This document shows, piece by piece, positions 1-6,352 of a DNA stretch of 16,677 nt. The notes below the pieces were generated by a model, which was not told where the DNA came from, made no database searches, and saw only the letters and a list, made by a program, of their open reading frames with translations. Position numbers and translations under genes: made by a program. Where the stretch lies: positions 1 to 16,677 of the forward strand of contig JAMNXX010000195.1 of NCBI GenBank assembly GCA_023623095.1, given 5' to 3'. Origin of the DNA: Bacillota bacterium (lineage in GTDB: Bacteria > Bacillota > Clostridia > Peptostreptococcales > Thermotaleaceae). Within the stretch, counting starts at the first letter, position 1; each line of letters begins with the position of its first letter.

Positions 1-2405
1 GACACAGAACTGAGGGACATGGCTGCTGCAGCAAACATCGGATTTAGTTTAGGCCCTCCAAATGCATAAAGCAGTCCCGCCGCCAGAGGGATCCCCGCTG
101 TATTGTATGCAAAAGCCCAGAACAGATTTTGCTTGATGTTTCGGATAGTGCTTTTGCTCAATTGAATGGCCACCGCCACATCCATTAAATCGCTCCGCAT
201 TAAAACGATATCTGCAGATTCCATCGCAATATCGGTCCCTGAACCGATGGCAATCCCGATATCTGCCTGCGCCAACGCAGGGGCATCATTGATTCCGTCT
301 CCTACCATGGCGACTTTCTTTCCTTCTGCCTGCAGTTTTTTGATCGCTTCTGCCTTTTCTTCGGGCAATACTTCCGCGATCACGCTGTCAATGCCCACCT
401 GCTTTGCAATCGCCTGCGCTGTCCGCCGGTGATCGCCCGTGATCATCACCGTCTCGATCCCCATATCATGGATCTTCCGGATGGCATCCAGACTGCTTTC
501 CTTTATGATATCTGCAACTGCAATAAGCCCCGCCGGCTTTCCTCCAATCGCTACATACATGGGGGTCTTTCCTTCGGATGCCAGACGCTCTGAGATCGCT
601 TCCCAATCCTTTATCTCAATCTGTTTGTCCTTCATTAATTTTGCTTTTCCGATATCAATGGGTTCCCCGTTTAAACTTGCTTCAATTCCGTATCCGGGAA
701 TCGCGCGAAAATGATCGATTTTTAGGAATTCTAAACCTTTTTCTTCTGCATCGTTGACAATGGCTTCTCCCAGGGGATGCTCCGATGCCTTTTCCGCAGA
801 AGCTGCAATTTGGAGCAGTTCTGATTCTTCTATCCATTCCGCAGGGATGATATCCGTTACGGCCGGTTTTCCTTCTGTAATCGTCCCTGTCTTATCAAAG
901 ACGATGGCCTGAATGTGGTGGGTTGTTTCTAATGCTTCTCCTCCCTTAAACAGCACACCGAGCTCGGCTCCTTTGCCTGTTCCGACCATAATCGCAGTGG
1001 GGGTGGCAAGTCCTAAAGCACAGGGGCAAGCGATCACGAGTACGGAAATGAAAATCGTCAACGCAAAGACGCCCGTTTGTCCGGCAAAATACCATGCCAG
1101 TCCGGATAAAATTGCAATCACCATCACAACAGGTACAAAATACGAAGCCACCACATCTGCCAACTTTGCAATCGGCGCTTTGGACCCTTGCGCATCTTCT
1201 ACTAATTTGATGATCTGGGCTAAAACCGTATCGCTTCCCACCTTCGTCGCCCGAAACTGAAAAGTCCCATATTTGTTGATGCTGCCTCCGATGACGGTAT
1301 CGCCTTTCTTTTTTTCTACGGGAATGCTTTCTCCCGTGAGCATGGATTCGTCAATAAATGTTTCTCCTTCAATGATCTCTCCATCGACAGGGATTCTCGT
1401 CCCCGGTTTTACAACGACCCGATCCCCTACTTCCACTTCTTCAATCGGGATCTGGATTTCCTGCCCTCCTCGGATGACAATTGCCGTCTTAGGGGCTAAA
1501 CCCATCAGCTTTTTGATCGCCTCCGAAGTCTTTCCTTTGCTGCGCCCCTCCAGATATCTTCCTAAAAGGATCAATGTGATGATCACCGCCGCAGATTCAA
1601 AATAGAGATCGTGAACATAGGTCGTATTTTCGGATGCAATTTGATACAATCCATAGATTCCATAAAGAACGGCTGCCCCTGTTCCCAAAGCAACCAAGGA
1701 ATCCATATTGGGGCTTCTCCGCAGCAGCGCTCGAAATCCTGCGGTATAAAAGCGATTGCCTGCAAGGACAACAGGAATCGTCAGGATCAATTGGGAAAAA
1801 GCAAAATTCATCGGATGCTGCATCGGATCCAAAAATCCAGGAAGAGGAAGCCCTAGCATATGTCCCATGGCAATATATAATAAAGGAATGGAAAACACGG
1901 CAGAAAGGATCCATTTTCTTTTGAGCTGTTTGATCTCATTCTGCTCCTCGTTCTGTCGAGATTCTTCAAAATCCTTCGTGATTTCCAAAGGGGTATAACC
2001 CGCTTTGGAGATCGCATCCTTGATCTGAGCGATCTTTACCTGCCCGGGATCATATTGGACAGTCGCTCTTTTGGTAGCCAAATTCACATGGACTGTTGAA
2101 ATGCCCTCCAATTTTTGAATGCCCCGTTCCACCGCAGCTGCACAGGCTGCACAGGACATGCCTTCGATCGGTATCTGAACTTTTTTTGTCTGCTCTTCCT
2201 CCCGAGCCTGATATCCTGCCTTTTTGATCGCTTCTTTGATTTCTTCCAAGCTCACGTGATTTTCATCGTATTGTAAAGTCATTTTTTCCGTCGCGAAATT
2301 GACATGCGCTTCCGCAACCCCATTTAGTTTTTTCACAGCTTTCTCAGAAGCTTGGGCACAAGCGACACATCCCATTCCTTCGATCTTCAAAGTTGTTTTT
2401 TTCAT
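1..2405 (-). CDS. copA: Copper-exporting P1B-type ATPase CopA, nearly complete (C-terminal end cut by window edge)
   Basis: Membrane pump that uses ATP to export Cu(I) (possibly Ag(I)) from the cytoplasm. About 801 residues are visible from ATG at 2405, which follows a strong AGGAGGA ribosome binding site; the frame is open to the left edge, and by family length only some 10-20 residues are missing. Two N-terminal heavy-metal-associated domains carry CxxC pairs at residues 13/16 and 85/88. Then come the TGES actuator loop (about 357-360), the CPC transmembrane metal site (460-462), the phosphorylation motif DKTGT (D504), the HP motif (543-544) and GDGIND (702-707). The last visible helices contain FAYN and MSLSS, the YN and MxxSS signatures of Cu(I)-specific P1B-1 pumps. 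It stands alone on its strand here, divergent from a Met/Cys/His-rich small protein. No copper regulator (CsoR, CueR, CopY) or CopZ gene is visible. Family assignment is very secure; metal preference is inferred from motifs. Confidence 0.96.
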   Translation of the reverse strand, partial: MKKTTLKIEGMGCVACAQASEKAVKKLNGVAEAHVNFATEKMTLQYDENHVSLEEIKEAIKKAGYQAREEEQTKKVQIPIEGMSCAACAAAVERGIQKLEGISTVHVNLATKRATVQYDPGQVKIAQIKDAISKAGYTPLEITKDFEESRQNEEQNEIKQLKRKWILSAVFSIPLLYIAMGHMLGLPLPGFLDPMQHPMNFAFSQLILTIPVVLAGNRFYTAGFRALLRRSPNMDSLVALGTGAAVLYGIYGLYQIASENTTYVHDLYFESAAVIITLILLGRYLEGRSKGKTSEAIKKLMGLAPKTAIVIRGGQEIQIPIEEVEVGDRVVVKPGTRIPVDGEIIEGETFIDESMLTGESIPVEKKKGDTVIGGSINKYGTFQFRATKVGSDTVLAQIIKLVEDAQGSKAPIAKLADVVASYFVPVVMVIAILSGLAWYFAGQTGVFALTIFISVLVIACPCALGLATPTAIMVGTGKGAELGVLFKGGEALETTHHIQAIVFDKTGTITEGKPAVTDIIPAEWIEESELLQIAASAEKASEHPLGEAIVNDAEEKGLEFLKIDHFRAIPGYGIEASLNGEPIDIGKAKLMKDKQIEIKDWEAISERLASEGKTPMYVAIGGKPAGLIAVADIIKESSLDAIRKIHDMGIETVMITGDHRRTAQAIAKQVGIDSVIAEVLPEEKAEAIKKLQAEGKKVAMVGDGINDAPALAQADIGIAIGSGTDIAMESADIVLMRSDLMDVAVAIQLSKSTIRNIKQNLFWAFAYNTAGIPLAAGLLYAFGGPKLNPMFAAAAMSLSSV

Positions 2406-2668
2406 ATCTGCTCTCCTCCTGCAAATCTAGGATCCTCTGTATGGGGAGACAATTCTGCCTACCCTATCCCCATATGCGGGATCACCTGCCCCGCCAATTA
2501 ATTGATGGATACCCGATAGAACCATAAAAAACATTTGCATTTATCATCATATCATAAATCACCGTTTCGATTGTGCATCTTATAAAAAGGTGTCACAAAT
2601 CCACCGATTCGCATAATTTATTATTGAAAGATAAATTTTCAATGTAACGATAAAGGGAGGAATCTTTT
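2406..2668. promoter_or_regulatory. Divergent intergenic region between copA and the Met/Cys/His-rich gene, with leader hairpins
   Basis: This 263-base gap holds the control regions of both divergent genes. On the copA side it contains the inverted repeat TATGGGGA (2440-2447) / TCCCCATA (2467-2474), a GCGGG (2476-2480) / CCCGC (2490-2494) hairpin, and the perfect 10-base palindrome CAATTAATTG (2495-2504). All would lie in the copA mRNA leader or next to its promoter. I see no clear sigma-A promoter for copA and no textbook CsoR, CueR or CopY operator. On the other side are a sigma-K-like promoter and the ribosome binding site GGGAGG (2655-2660). The hairpins are directly visible; any regulatory role is inference. 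Confidence 0.5.
2594..2620 (+). promoter_or_regulatory. Possible sigma-K-type sporulation promoter upstream of the Met/Cys/His-rich gene
   Basis: CATAATTTA at 2612-2620 fits the late mother-cell sigma-K -10 pattern CATAnnnTA. A CAC triplet at 2594-2596, inside TGTCAC, lies 15 bases upstream, close to the expected -35 AC element but 1-2 bases short of ideal spacing. The same TGTCAC plus CATAnnnTA pairing precedes the next gene, which is the main reason to take it seriously. The motif is short and could be chance. Confidence 0.35.
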
Positions 2669-2986
2669 GTGAACGAATATAGAAATGATTGCAACGACAA
2701 TGATTATGGCATGGACTATGATTATCCAATGTATCCACATCCCTGGTGGGGCGGCATGCATTCTCCGGGAATGATGGACGGAATGCATTGTTTTCCGGCA
2801 ATGCCTTATCCAGGAATGGGAATGATGCCTCAACCATATCCTCCTATGGATATGATGCCCGAAAAACCGGATAAGGATTATCTGTGTTATCTGGAGCATA
2901 TGCATCGCTGCATGGCACATCTGTGCAAAGCTGAAGCATGCAGATGCAAAGCGATGCAGCATATGATGGATGACGAAAAGTGCTAA
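2669..2986 (+). CDS. Small Met/Cys/His/Pro-rich protein (metal-binding or spore-coat-like), function unknown
   Basis: A 105-residue protein with a GTG start 8 bases after a clear GGGAGG ribosome binding site. I do not recognise a named family. It contains 19 Met, 8 Cys, 7 His and 13 Pro. Residues 1-64 are low-complexity, with Asp/Tyr/Asn at the start and then Gly-Met-Pro-Tyr tracts such as GMGMMP and MDMMPE. Residues 70-105 look helical and carry Cys at 73, 81, 86, 91, 93 and 105, interleaved with His 77, 79, 84, 98 and several Met. There is no signal peptide or membrane segment. Two readings are possible: a soluble Cu(I)-binding protein working with the divergent copA, or a spore-coat component, since such compositions occur in coat proteins, a sigma-K-like promoter precedes it and a spore-type miniprotein follows. 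The reading frame itself is well supported by the ribosome binding site and biased composition. Confidence 0.8.
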   Translation: MNEYRNDCNDNDYGMDYDYPMYPHPWWGGMHSPGMMDGMHCFPAMPYPGMGMMPQPYPPMDMMPEKPDKDYLCYLEHMHRCMAHLCKAEACRCKAMQHMMDDEKC

Positions 2987-3013
2987 AAACCGAACGCCTT
3001 CCTCCAGAACTGT

Positions 3014-3042
3014 CACTTTTTTTATGCTCATTCCATAGTATA
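3014..3042 (+). promoter_or_regulatory. Possible sigma-K-type sporulation promoter upstream of the miniprotein gene
   Basis: CATAGTATA at 3034-3042 matches the sigma-K -10 pattern CATAnnnTA. CAC at 3014-3016, within TGTCAC, lies 17 bases upstream at the expected -35 distance. It lies in the gap between the two small plus-strand genes, about 50 bases before the start codon. No terminator is visible between the two genes, so read-through from the first is also possible. Confidence 0.4.
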
Positions 3043-3092
3043 TATTAAAACGTAAATTTTAATGAATGAATTTGAAAATGGAGGGTATGATT

Positions 3093-3284
3093 ATGAGCGA
3101 AGCTGCTAGAAAGGGCTTTTTCGGATTCGGGGAAGATTCATCTTTGCTTTTCTTCTTTTTATTGCTGGTAATCTTGTTCGGCGGTGACTCTTTCTTTAAC
3201 GGATTCGGATTTGGCGACGATTCATCTTTATTGTTTTTCTTCTTGCTGCTTGTCATTCTTTTCTGCAATTGCGGCATTTTCTAA
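3093..3284 (+). CDS. 63-residue membrane miniprotein with internal tandem duplication, spore-associated type
   Basis: The ATG at 3093 was chosen because it sits 7 bases after the ribosome binding site GGAGGG (3080-3085). In-frame ATGs at 3066 and 3087 lie before or right at that site and would give up to 72 residues. The protein is MSEAARK followed by two copies of one module, roughly residues 8-29 and 37-57. Each reads GFG-(E/D)-DSS and then a hydrophobic stretch LLFFFLLLVILF; a short GGDSFFN linker joins them and the C-terminus is CNCGIF. Each hydrophobic stretch is about 12 residues, short for a full membrane span. Short proteins with a single DSSLLFFF-type segment and a Cys/Asn-rich end are, from memory, common in spore-forming Firmicutes and resemble the tiny YjcZ-like sporulation proteins. 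The duplication is clear in the sequence; the spore role is inference. Confidence 0.75.
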   Translation: MSEAARKGFFGFGEDSSLLFFFLLLVILFGGDSFFNGFGFGDDSSLLFFFLLLVILFCNCGIF

Positions 3285-3328
3285 ATCTAAAAAAGATACT
3301 GCTCCCCAGCAGTATCTTTTTTAGATTT
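3283..3328. terminator. Perfect 21-bp stem bidirectional terminator spanning both convergent stop codons
   Basis: The left arm 3283-3303 and right arm 3308-3328 pair perfectly over 21 bp around a CCCC loop. The right arm contains six T (3317-3322) and the left arm the matching six A, so the core GATACTGCT stem is followed by a U-run in both directions. The TAA of the plus-strand miniprotein (3282-3284) and the TAA of the minus-strand nitroreductase gene (3321-3323) overlap or lie within the outer stem. A shared rho-independent terminator for two convergent genes is the simplest reading. Confidence 0.93.
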
Positions 3329-4133
3329 GGTAATATCCTACAACCCGGTAATTCGATGGTACTGCATACTTCTGATACAAATCCGAAGTGACATCGATTT
3401 TCCAAACCCCTGAAATTCCTTCTTCCCGAGAAGCTTTTTCAAAATAAAGCATCATAATTCCTGCATCCAATCCGGTATCCGGTTTTCCGTCTTCCGCAAC
3501 GGTCAAAAAGATTTTGTCATGATCCACAATCAGTTTCCAGGGCTGGCGATTTCCATAAGAAGGAGCATATTTTGCGAAGTAGATAATATTTGCAAATCCA
3601 AGTTGTTCCAACTGTTCCACTGTGCACGAATTGTTCCATTGATTCAGATATACGATTTCCTCCATGCTTAAACGGCTGCTTTTTTCAGAAATATCTTTTT
3701 TGAAGATCCCCTTATAAGGATATCCGATGGCAGCAAAAGCCGTCAATCGTTCTGTATTCGCTACACCTAAAATTTTTTTCAGTTCAGATTCATCCTGAAT
3801 GCTCAGCCAACAGGTGCCCAAGCCCAACTCCCAAGCTTTCATCCGCATCAGTTCCATGATATAGCCGCTGTTTTCTAAATATCCGGGCCCTTCCTTGGTC
3901 ACAACGGCCAGATAGTGAGGCGCTTCCATCATTTTACCAAAATAGCCTGCCTTCCCGGATAATTTATCAAAAAGCTCTTTTCCATTCTCTATGAATAAAA
4001 CAGATGCATTCTCTGCAATGCCCCTAGCTGTTCTCCCTACATCCAGAACTTCTTGAATCAATGCTTTCTCAACAGGAGCCTTTTTATAATCTCGAATCGT
4101 CCGCATTTCTTCCATTAATTTTGAAAATTTCAT
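3321..4133 (-). CDS. Nitroreductase family protein (TM1586-like, putative FMN oxidoreductase)
   Basis: A 270-residue protein. The N-terminal half has the nitroreductase pattern: the RTIRDYKKAPV segment near residues 11-21, typical of the FMN phosphate-binding start of the family; a central HYLAVVTKEGP strand; and the LGLGTCWLS segment followed by AAIGYP. The second half (about residues 165-270) holds a diverged repeat-like segment with YAPSYGNRQPWKL, as in the two-lobed TM1586-type proteins, so it is longer than classic 170-220-residue nitroreductases. The family likely binds FMN and reduces nitro- or quinone-like compounds with NAD(P)H in the cytosol; the substrate here is unknown. ATG at 4133 follows GGGGGAT about 7 bases upstream. 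It lies 77 bases downstream of the HtrA gene on the same strand, with no obvious terminator between. Confidence 0.82.
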   Translation of the reverse strand: MKFSKLMEEMRTIRDYKKAPVEKALIQEVLDVGRTARGIAENASVLFIENGKELFDKLSGKAGYFGKMMEAPHYLAVVTKEGPGYLENSGYIMELMRMKAWELGLGTCWLSIQDESELKKILGVANTERLTAFAAIGYPYKGIFKKDISEKSSRLSMEEIVYLNQWNNSCTVEQLEQLGFANIIYFAKYAPSYGNRQPWKLIVDHDKIFLTVAEDGKPDTGLDAGIMMLYFEKASREEGISGVWKIDVTSDLYQKYAVPSNYRVVGYYQI

Positions 4134-4210
4134 GTTCTCAATCCCCCATTCACGTCAAAAATACTTGCGCTTTTGCATATTGTTTACATACCCATTTTTT
4201 AAGATAAAAA

Positions 4211-5305
4211 TCAATTGAAATTCCATTTTTCAAGGGTGATTGAAATCAAATATTTTTCTGTGCTGCGCATGACATGGAGGGTAATCGTTTCTTGCGGCCT
4301 GTATTTGTACAATTCTCTTGAAAGCTGATTCATTTTGGTGATGCTTTTGCCATTCAAAGAAAATATAATGTCTCCCGGCTGTAGTCCTCCTTTTGCAGCA
4401 GGAGAACCCTCAAAGACTTTTGCGACATAAATTCCTTTATCCAACGCCAAACTTCTTCCCGTAGCGTGCATGTAAATATCTGCATCAACCCCTTGTATGC
4501 CTATGTAGACCCTTTCCAATTCTCCTTTTTCGATAAACTGCTGCAGGATCGGTTTTGCTTCATTGATGGGGATCGCGAGTCCCAGCCCCTCTGCCGTTTG
4601 CGCCTTCGCCGTATTGATCCCGATCACCTCACCCCTGACATTGAGGAGAGGGCCTCCACTATTTCCTGGATTGATCGAGGCGTCGGTTTGAATCATATTG
4701 TCAATCGAAAACCCGCCGGAAACAGAAACACTGCGATTTAAACCGCTGATAATTCCCGCAGTGACGGTTCTCTGAAACTGCATTCCTAAAGGATTTCCAA
4801 TGGCGATGGCCGGTTCTCCCACTTCCAGCTGATCCGAATCTCCCAACACCGCAGGCACAACATTGACCCCATCTACTTTTAGGACTGCTAAATCCATTGA
4901 AGCATCGGACCACAAAATTTTCGCTCCTTTTTTTGTTCCGTCGTCAAAGAGCACATTGACTTCCCGCACATCTCCATTGTTGATCACATGGGCATTTGTG
5001 AGGATATACCCTCTGCTGTCTACCACCACTCCCGTGCCAACGCCTTCTATTCTCCTGGCTCCAAGGAAAAAGTCCTGCTGGATTCTTTCCGTTGTAATCC
5101 CTACTACGGATGGCATTGCCTTTTTTACCACTCTGGTCACTAAAAAAGGATCTTTTTGATAATCCGCAAAAGCAATTTTCTGAGAAATGTCCGTGAAAGC
5201 ATCCGCCTCCGAAGCATATGAGAGATCTGTAAATCCGGATAAGAAACAACTTACAACCATGATCACAAGGAGGAAAATTTTTTTAGAATGTTTTGCAGAT
5301 ACCAT
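4211..5305 (-). CDS. htrA: HtrA/DegP-type trypsin-like serine protease with PDZ domain, exported or membrane-anchored
   Basis: Envelope quality-control protease of 364 residues from the chosen ATG at 5305, preceded by AAAGGGTG. An in-frame ATG at 5404 would add 33 residues but overlaps the likely promoter and lacks a ribosome binding site. Residues 8-25 form a hydrophobic signal or anchor segment ending near SYA-SEA (possible cleavage after A31). The protease domain has the full catalytic triad: H106 (TNAHV), D138 (MDLAVL) and S216 in NPGNSGGP. Preceding it are GVVVDSRGYILTNAHV and the VGEPAIAIGNPLG segment typical of HtrA. One PDZ domain occupies about residues 263-355, with KGGLQPGD. One PDZ and an N-terminal hydrophobic segment match Firmicutes HtrA/HtrB/YyxA proteins. 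The gene is divergent from rnhA. Which paralogue it is cannot be told here. Confidence 0.95.
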   Translation of the reverse strand: MVSAKHSKKIFLLVIMVVSCFLSGFTDLSYASEADAFTDISQKIAFADYQKDPFLVTRVVKKAMPSVVGITTERIQQDFFLGARRIEGVGTGVVVDSRGYILTNAHVINNGDVREVNVLFDDGTKKGAKILWSDASMDLAVLKVDGVNVVPAVLGDSDQLEVGEPAIAIGNPLGMQFQRTVTAGIISGLNRSVSVSGGFSIDNMIQTDASINPGNSGGPLLNVRGEVIGINTAKAQTAEGLGLAIPINEAKPILQQFIEKGELERVYIGIQGVDADIYMHATGRSLALDKGIYVAKVFEGSPAAKGGLQPGDIIFSLNGKSITKMNQLSRELYKYRPQETITLHVMRSTEKYLISITLEKWNFN

Positions 5306-5374
5306 CCCTTTTTCACCCTTTCTGTTTAAAGTAGGATCAAATGAAAAAGTTTTGACTGAATAGAAGAAGTCATA

Positions 5375-5383
5375 TGGTATAAT
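5375..5383 (+). promoter_or_regulatory. Extended -10 promoter for rnhA
   Basis: TGGTATAAT at 5375-5383 is a perfect TGnTATAAT extended -10 element. A TTGACT at 5352-5357 resembles a -35 box but the 20-base spacer is too long, so the extended -10 probably carries most of the activity. Transcription would start near 5390, leaving a leader of about 75 bases before rnhA. Confidence 0.6.
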
Positions 5384-5404
5384 GCAAACTGTATAGAGAA
5401 GCAA
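5376..5404 (-). promoter_or_regulatory. Candidate sigma-A promoter for the htrA-type gene
   Basis: Read on the minus strand, TTGCTT (5399-5404) and TATACC (5376-5381) are separated by 17 bases, an acceptable sigma-A arrangement about 70 bases before the start codon. The -10 box overlaps that of the divergent rnhA promoter. Confidence 0.4.
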
Positions 5405-5467
5405 TATCGGAAGAGAAACGAGCCATAGAAAATCATTTCCGAAAGCATAAGAAAGGAGCCAAATAAA

Positions 5468-6022
5468 ATGAGTAAATGGGTTCGATTATATACAGACGGC
5501 GCTTGTTCAGGAAATCAGAGCGATGAAAATATCGGCGGCTGGGGCGCAGTCTTGGAATACGGAAAACATATGAAGACATTATATGGCGGTGAAAAAAATA
5601 CCACAAACAACCGAATGGAAATGACTGCCCTTTTAGAAGCATTAAAGTGCTTAAAAAAAGAAGAGCTGCAGATTCATATTTTTTCTGACAGCGCTTATCT
5701 TGTCAATTGCTTTACAAAAAAATGGTATGAAAAATGGCGTAAAAACGGTTGGAAAACAGCAAATAAAACCCCTGTTGAAAACCGGGATCTTTGGGAAGCG
5801 CTGCTGGACCAACTGGAAAAGCACAAAACTGTCCGTTTTTATCATATTAAAGGCCATCTCAACCTGGAAAATTCCAATCAGCTGGATAAATGGTATGAAA
5901 ATTTTAAATCCGCCAACGGGAATCATTTTTCCAAAGAGGAATTTTTACATATTGCCAAAATGAATATTCAAGCAGATGCTTTAGCCAATCAGGGAATAGA
6001 AGAACAGAGACAAAGGCAGTAG
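5468..6022 (+). CDS. rnhA: Ribonuclease HI
   Basis: Cytosolic endonuclease that cleaves the RNA strand of RNA-DNA hybrids, used in removing Okazaki primers and R-loops. It has 184 residues, with ATG 9 bases after AAAGGAG. The acidic catalytic residues are visible: D10 in YTDGACSGN, E51 in NNRMEM, D74 in FSDSAYL, and the C-terminal Asp in QADALAN (about residue 170). Also present are the GGWGAVL strand and the YHIKGH histidine. It is about 30 residues longer than the E. coli enzyme because of an insertion between the GH motif and ADALAN, rich in Asn, Lys and aromatic residues; this insert is seen in other Firmicutes RNase HI proteins. It is a single-gene unit followed directly by the inverted-repeat block. 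Confidence 0.96.
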   Translation: MSKWVRLYTDGACSGNQSDENIGGWGAVLEYGKHMKTLYGGEKNTTNNRMEMTALLEALKCLKKEELQIHIFSDSAYLVNCFTKKWYEKWRKNGWKTANKTPVENRDLWEALLDQLEKHKTVRFYHIKGHLNLENSNQLDKWYENFKSANGNHFSKEEFLHIAKMNIQADALANQGIEEQRQRQ

Positions 6023-6352
6023 GCCGAGCTTTGCCCGCCCGAAAACAAGCTCCTTATACATTCGTAAAGAACGCTCTTCCTGACAAGGAATTTGAGAAAA
6101 CGAGTCCTTCAAATTTTGCTCAAAGTCTAACGCTCCCACAGGGCGTCCATGCCCGGGAGGTCGCTGAACAAACGTCCTGTTTGTTCAGCGACTTTGAGCA
6201 AAAATTTTCAGGTGGTTTTCTTAGCAAATTCCTTGTAAAGGATTCGCTTTTCTTTACGAATATATGCGGTCAATGCATCGCATACGTTTCAGTTGGGGCG
6301 GTCTGTGACCGCCCGCTCCTTAGCTTCAGGCGAGCACAGCTCGCCTGAAGAT
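6023..6352. repeat. Non-coding block of nested inverted repeats (possible mobile-derived repeat or structured RNA)
   Basis: A 330-base stretch between rnhA and the activase gene made almost entirely of palindromes. A long imperfect inverted repeat spans 6060-6261: 6060-6071 pairs with 6250-6261 (12 bp), 6083-6094 with 6225-6236 (12 bp), 6096-6101 with 6215-6220 (6 bp) and 6114-6127 with 6190-6203 (14 bp). Inside it sit a hairpin at 6133-6159 (CTCCC/GGGAG plus GGGC/GCCC) and a perfect 14-bp hairpin with arms 6160-6173 and 6179-6192. To the right are an 8-bp GGGCGGTC/GACCGCCC hairpin (6296-6314) and a 12-bp hairpin (6324-6350). No credible gene is present: the open frame at 6031-6348 has no ribosome binding site and simply reads through the palindromes. 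Short GGGCGGTC-GACCGCCC hairpins are, from memory, a common interspersed repeat type in Clostridia. Confidence 0.8.
6324..6350. terminator. 12-bp GC-rich hairpin just after the activase stop codon, weak terminator candidate
   Basis: CTTCAGGCGAGC and GCTCGCCTGAAG pair perfectly around a 3-base loop, 2 bases beyond the TAA of the minus-strand activase gene. No T-tract follows on either strand, so it is not a canonical rho-independent terminator. It could stabilise the mRNA 3' end or belong to the repeat block. Confidence 0.4.

Noticed and set aside
166..1605. Several plus-strand open frames of 88-115 codons
   Set aside because: They are antisense shadows of copA, which has every P-type ATPase motif in the opposite frame.
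2440..2474. CsoR-type copper operator upstream of copA
   Set aside because: The G/C-tract arms are 19 bases apart, unlike the compact CsoR pseudo-palindrome, and no CsoR gene is present, so it is left as an unassigned inverted repeat.
3066..3092. Upstream ATG at 3066 as start of the miniprotein
   Set aside because: The ribosome binding site GGAGGG at 3080-3085 lies after it and fits the ATG at 3093.
3059..3277. Minus-strand 72-codon frame opposite the miniprotein
   Set aside because: Lys/Pro/Ser-rich antisense of the duplicated hydrophobic gene, with no ribosome binding site.
5306..5404. N-terminal 33-residue extension of the htrA-type protease
   Set aside because: It overlaps the likely promoter, has no ribosome binding site, and would place a long non-signal sequence before a good signal segment.
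6031..6348. 105-codon plus-strand open frame after rnhA
   Set aside because: No ribosome binding site, no family resemblance, and its sequence is the nested palindrome block, so openness is incidental.
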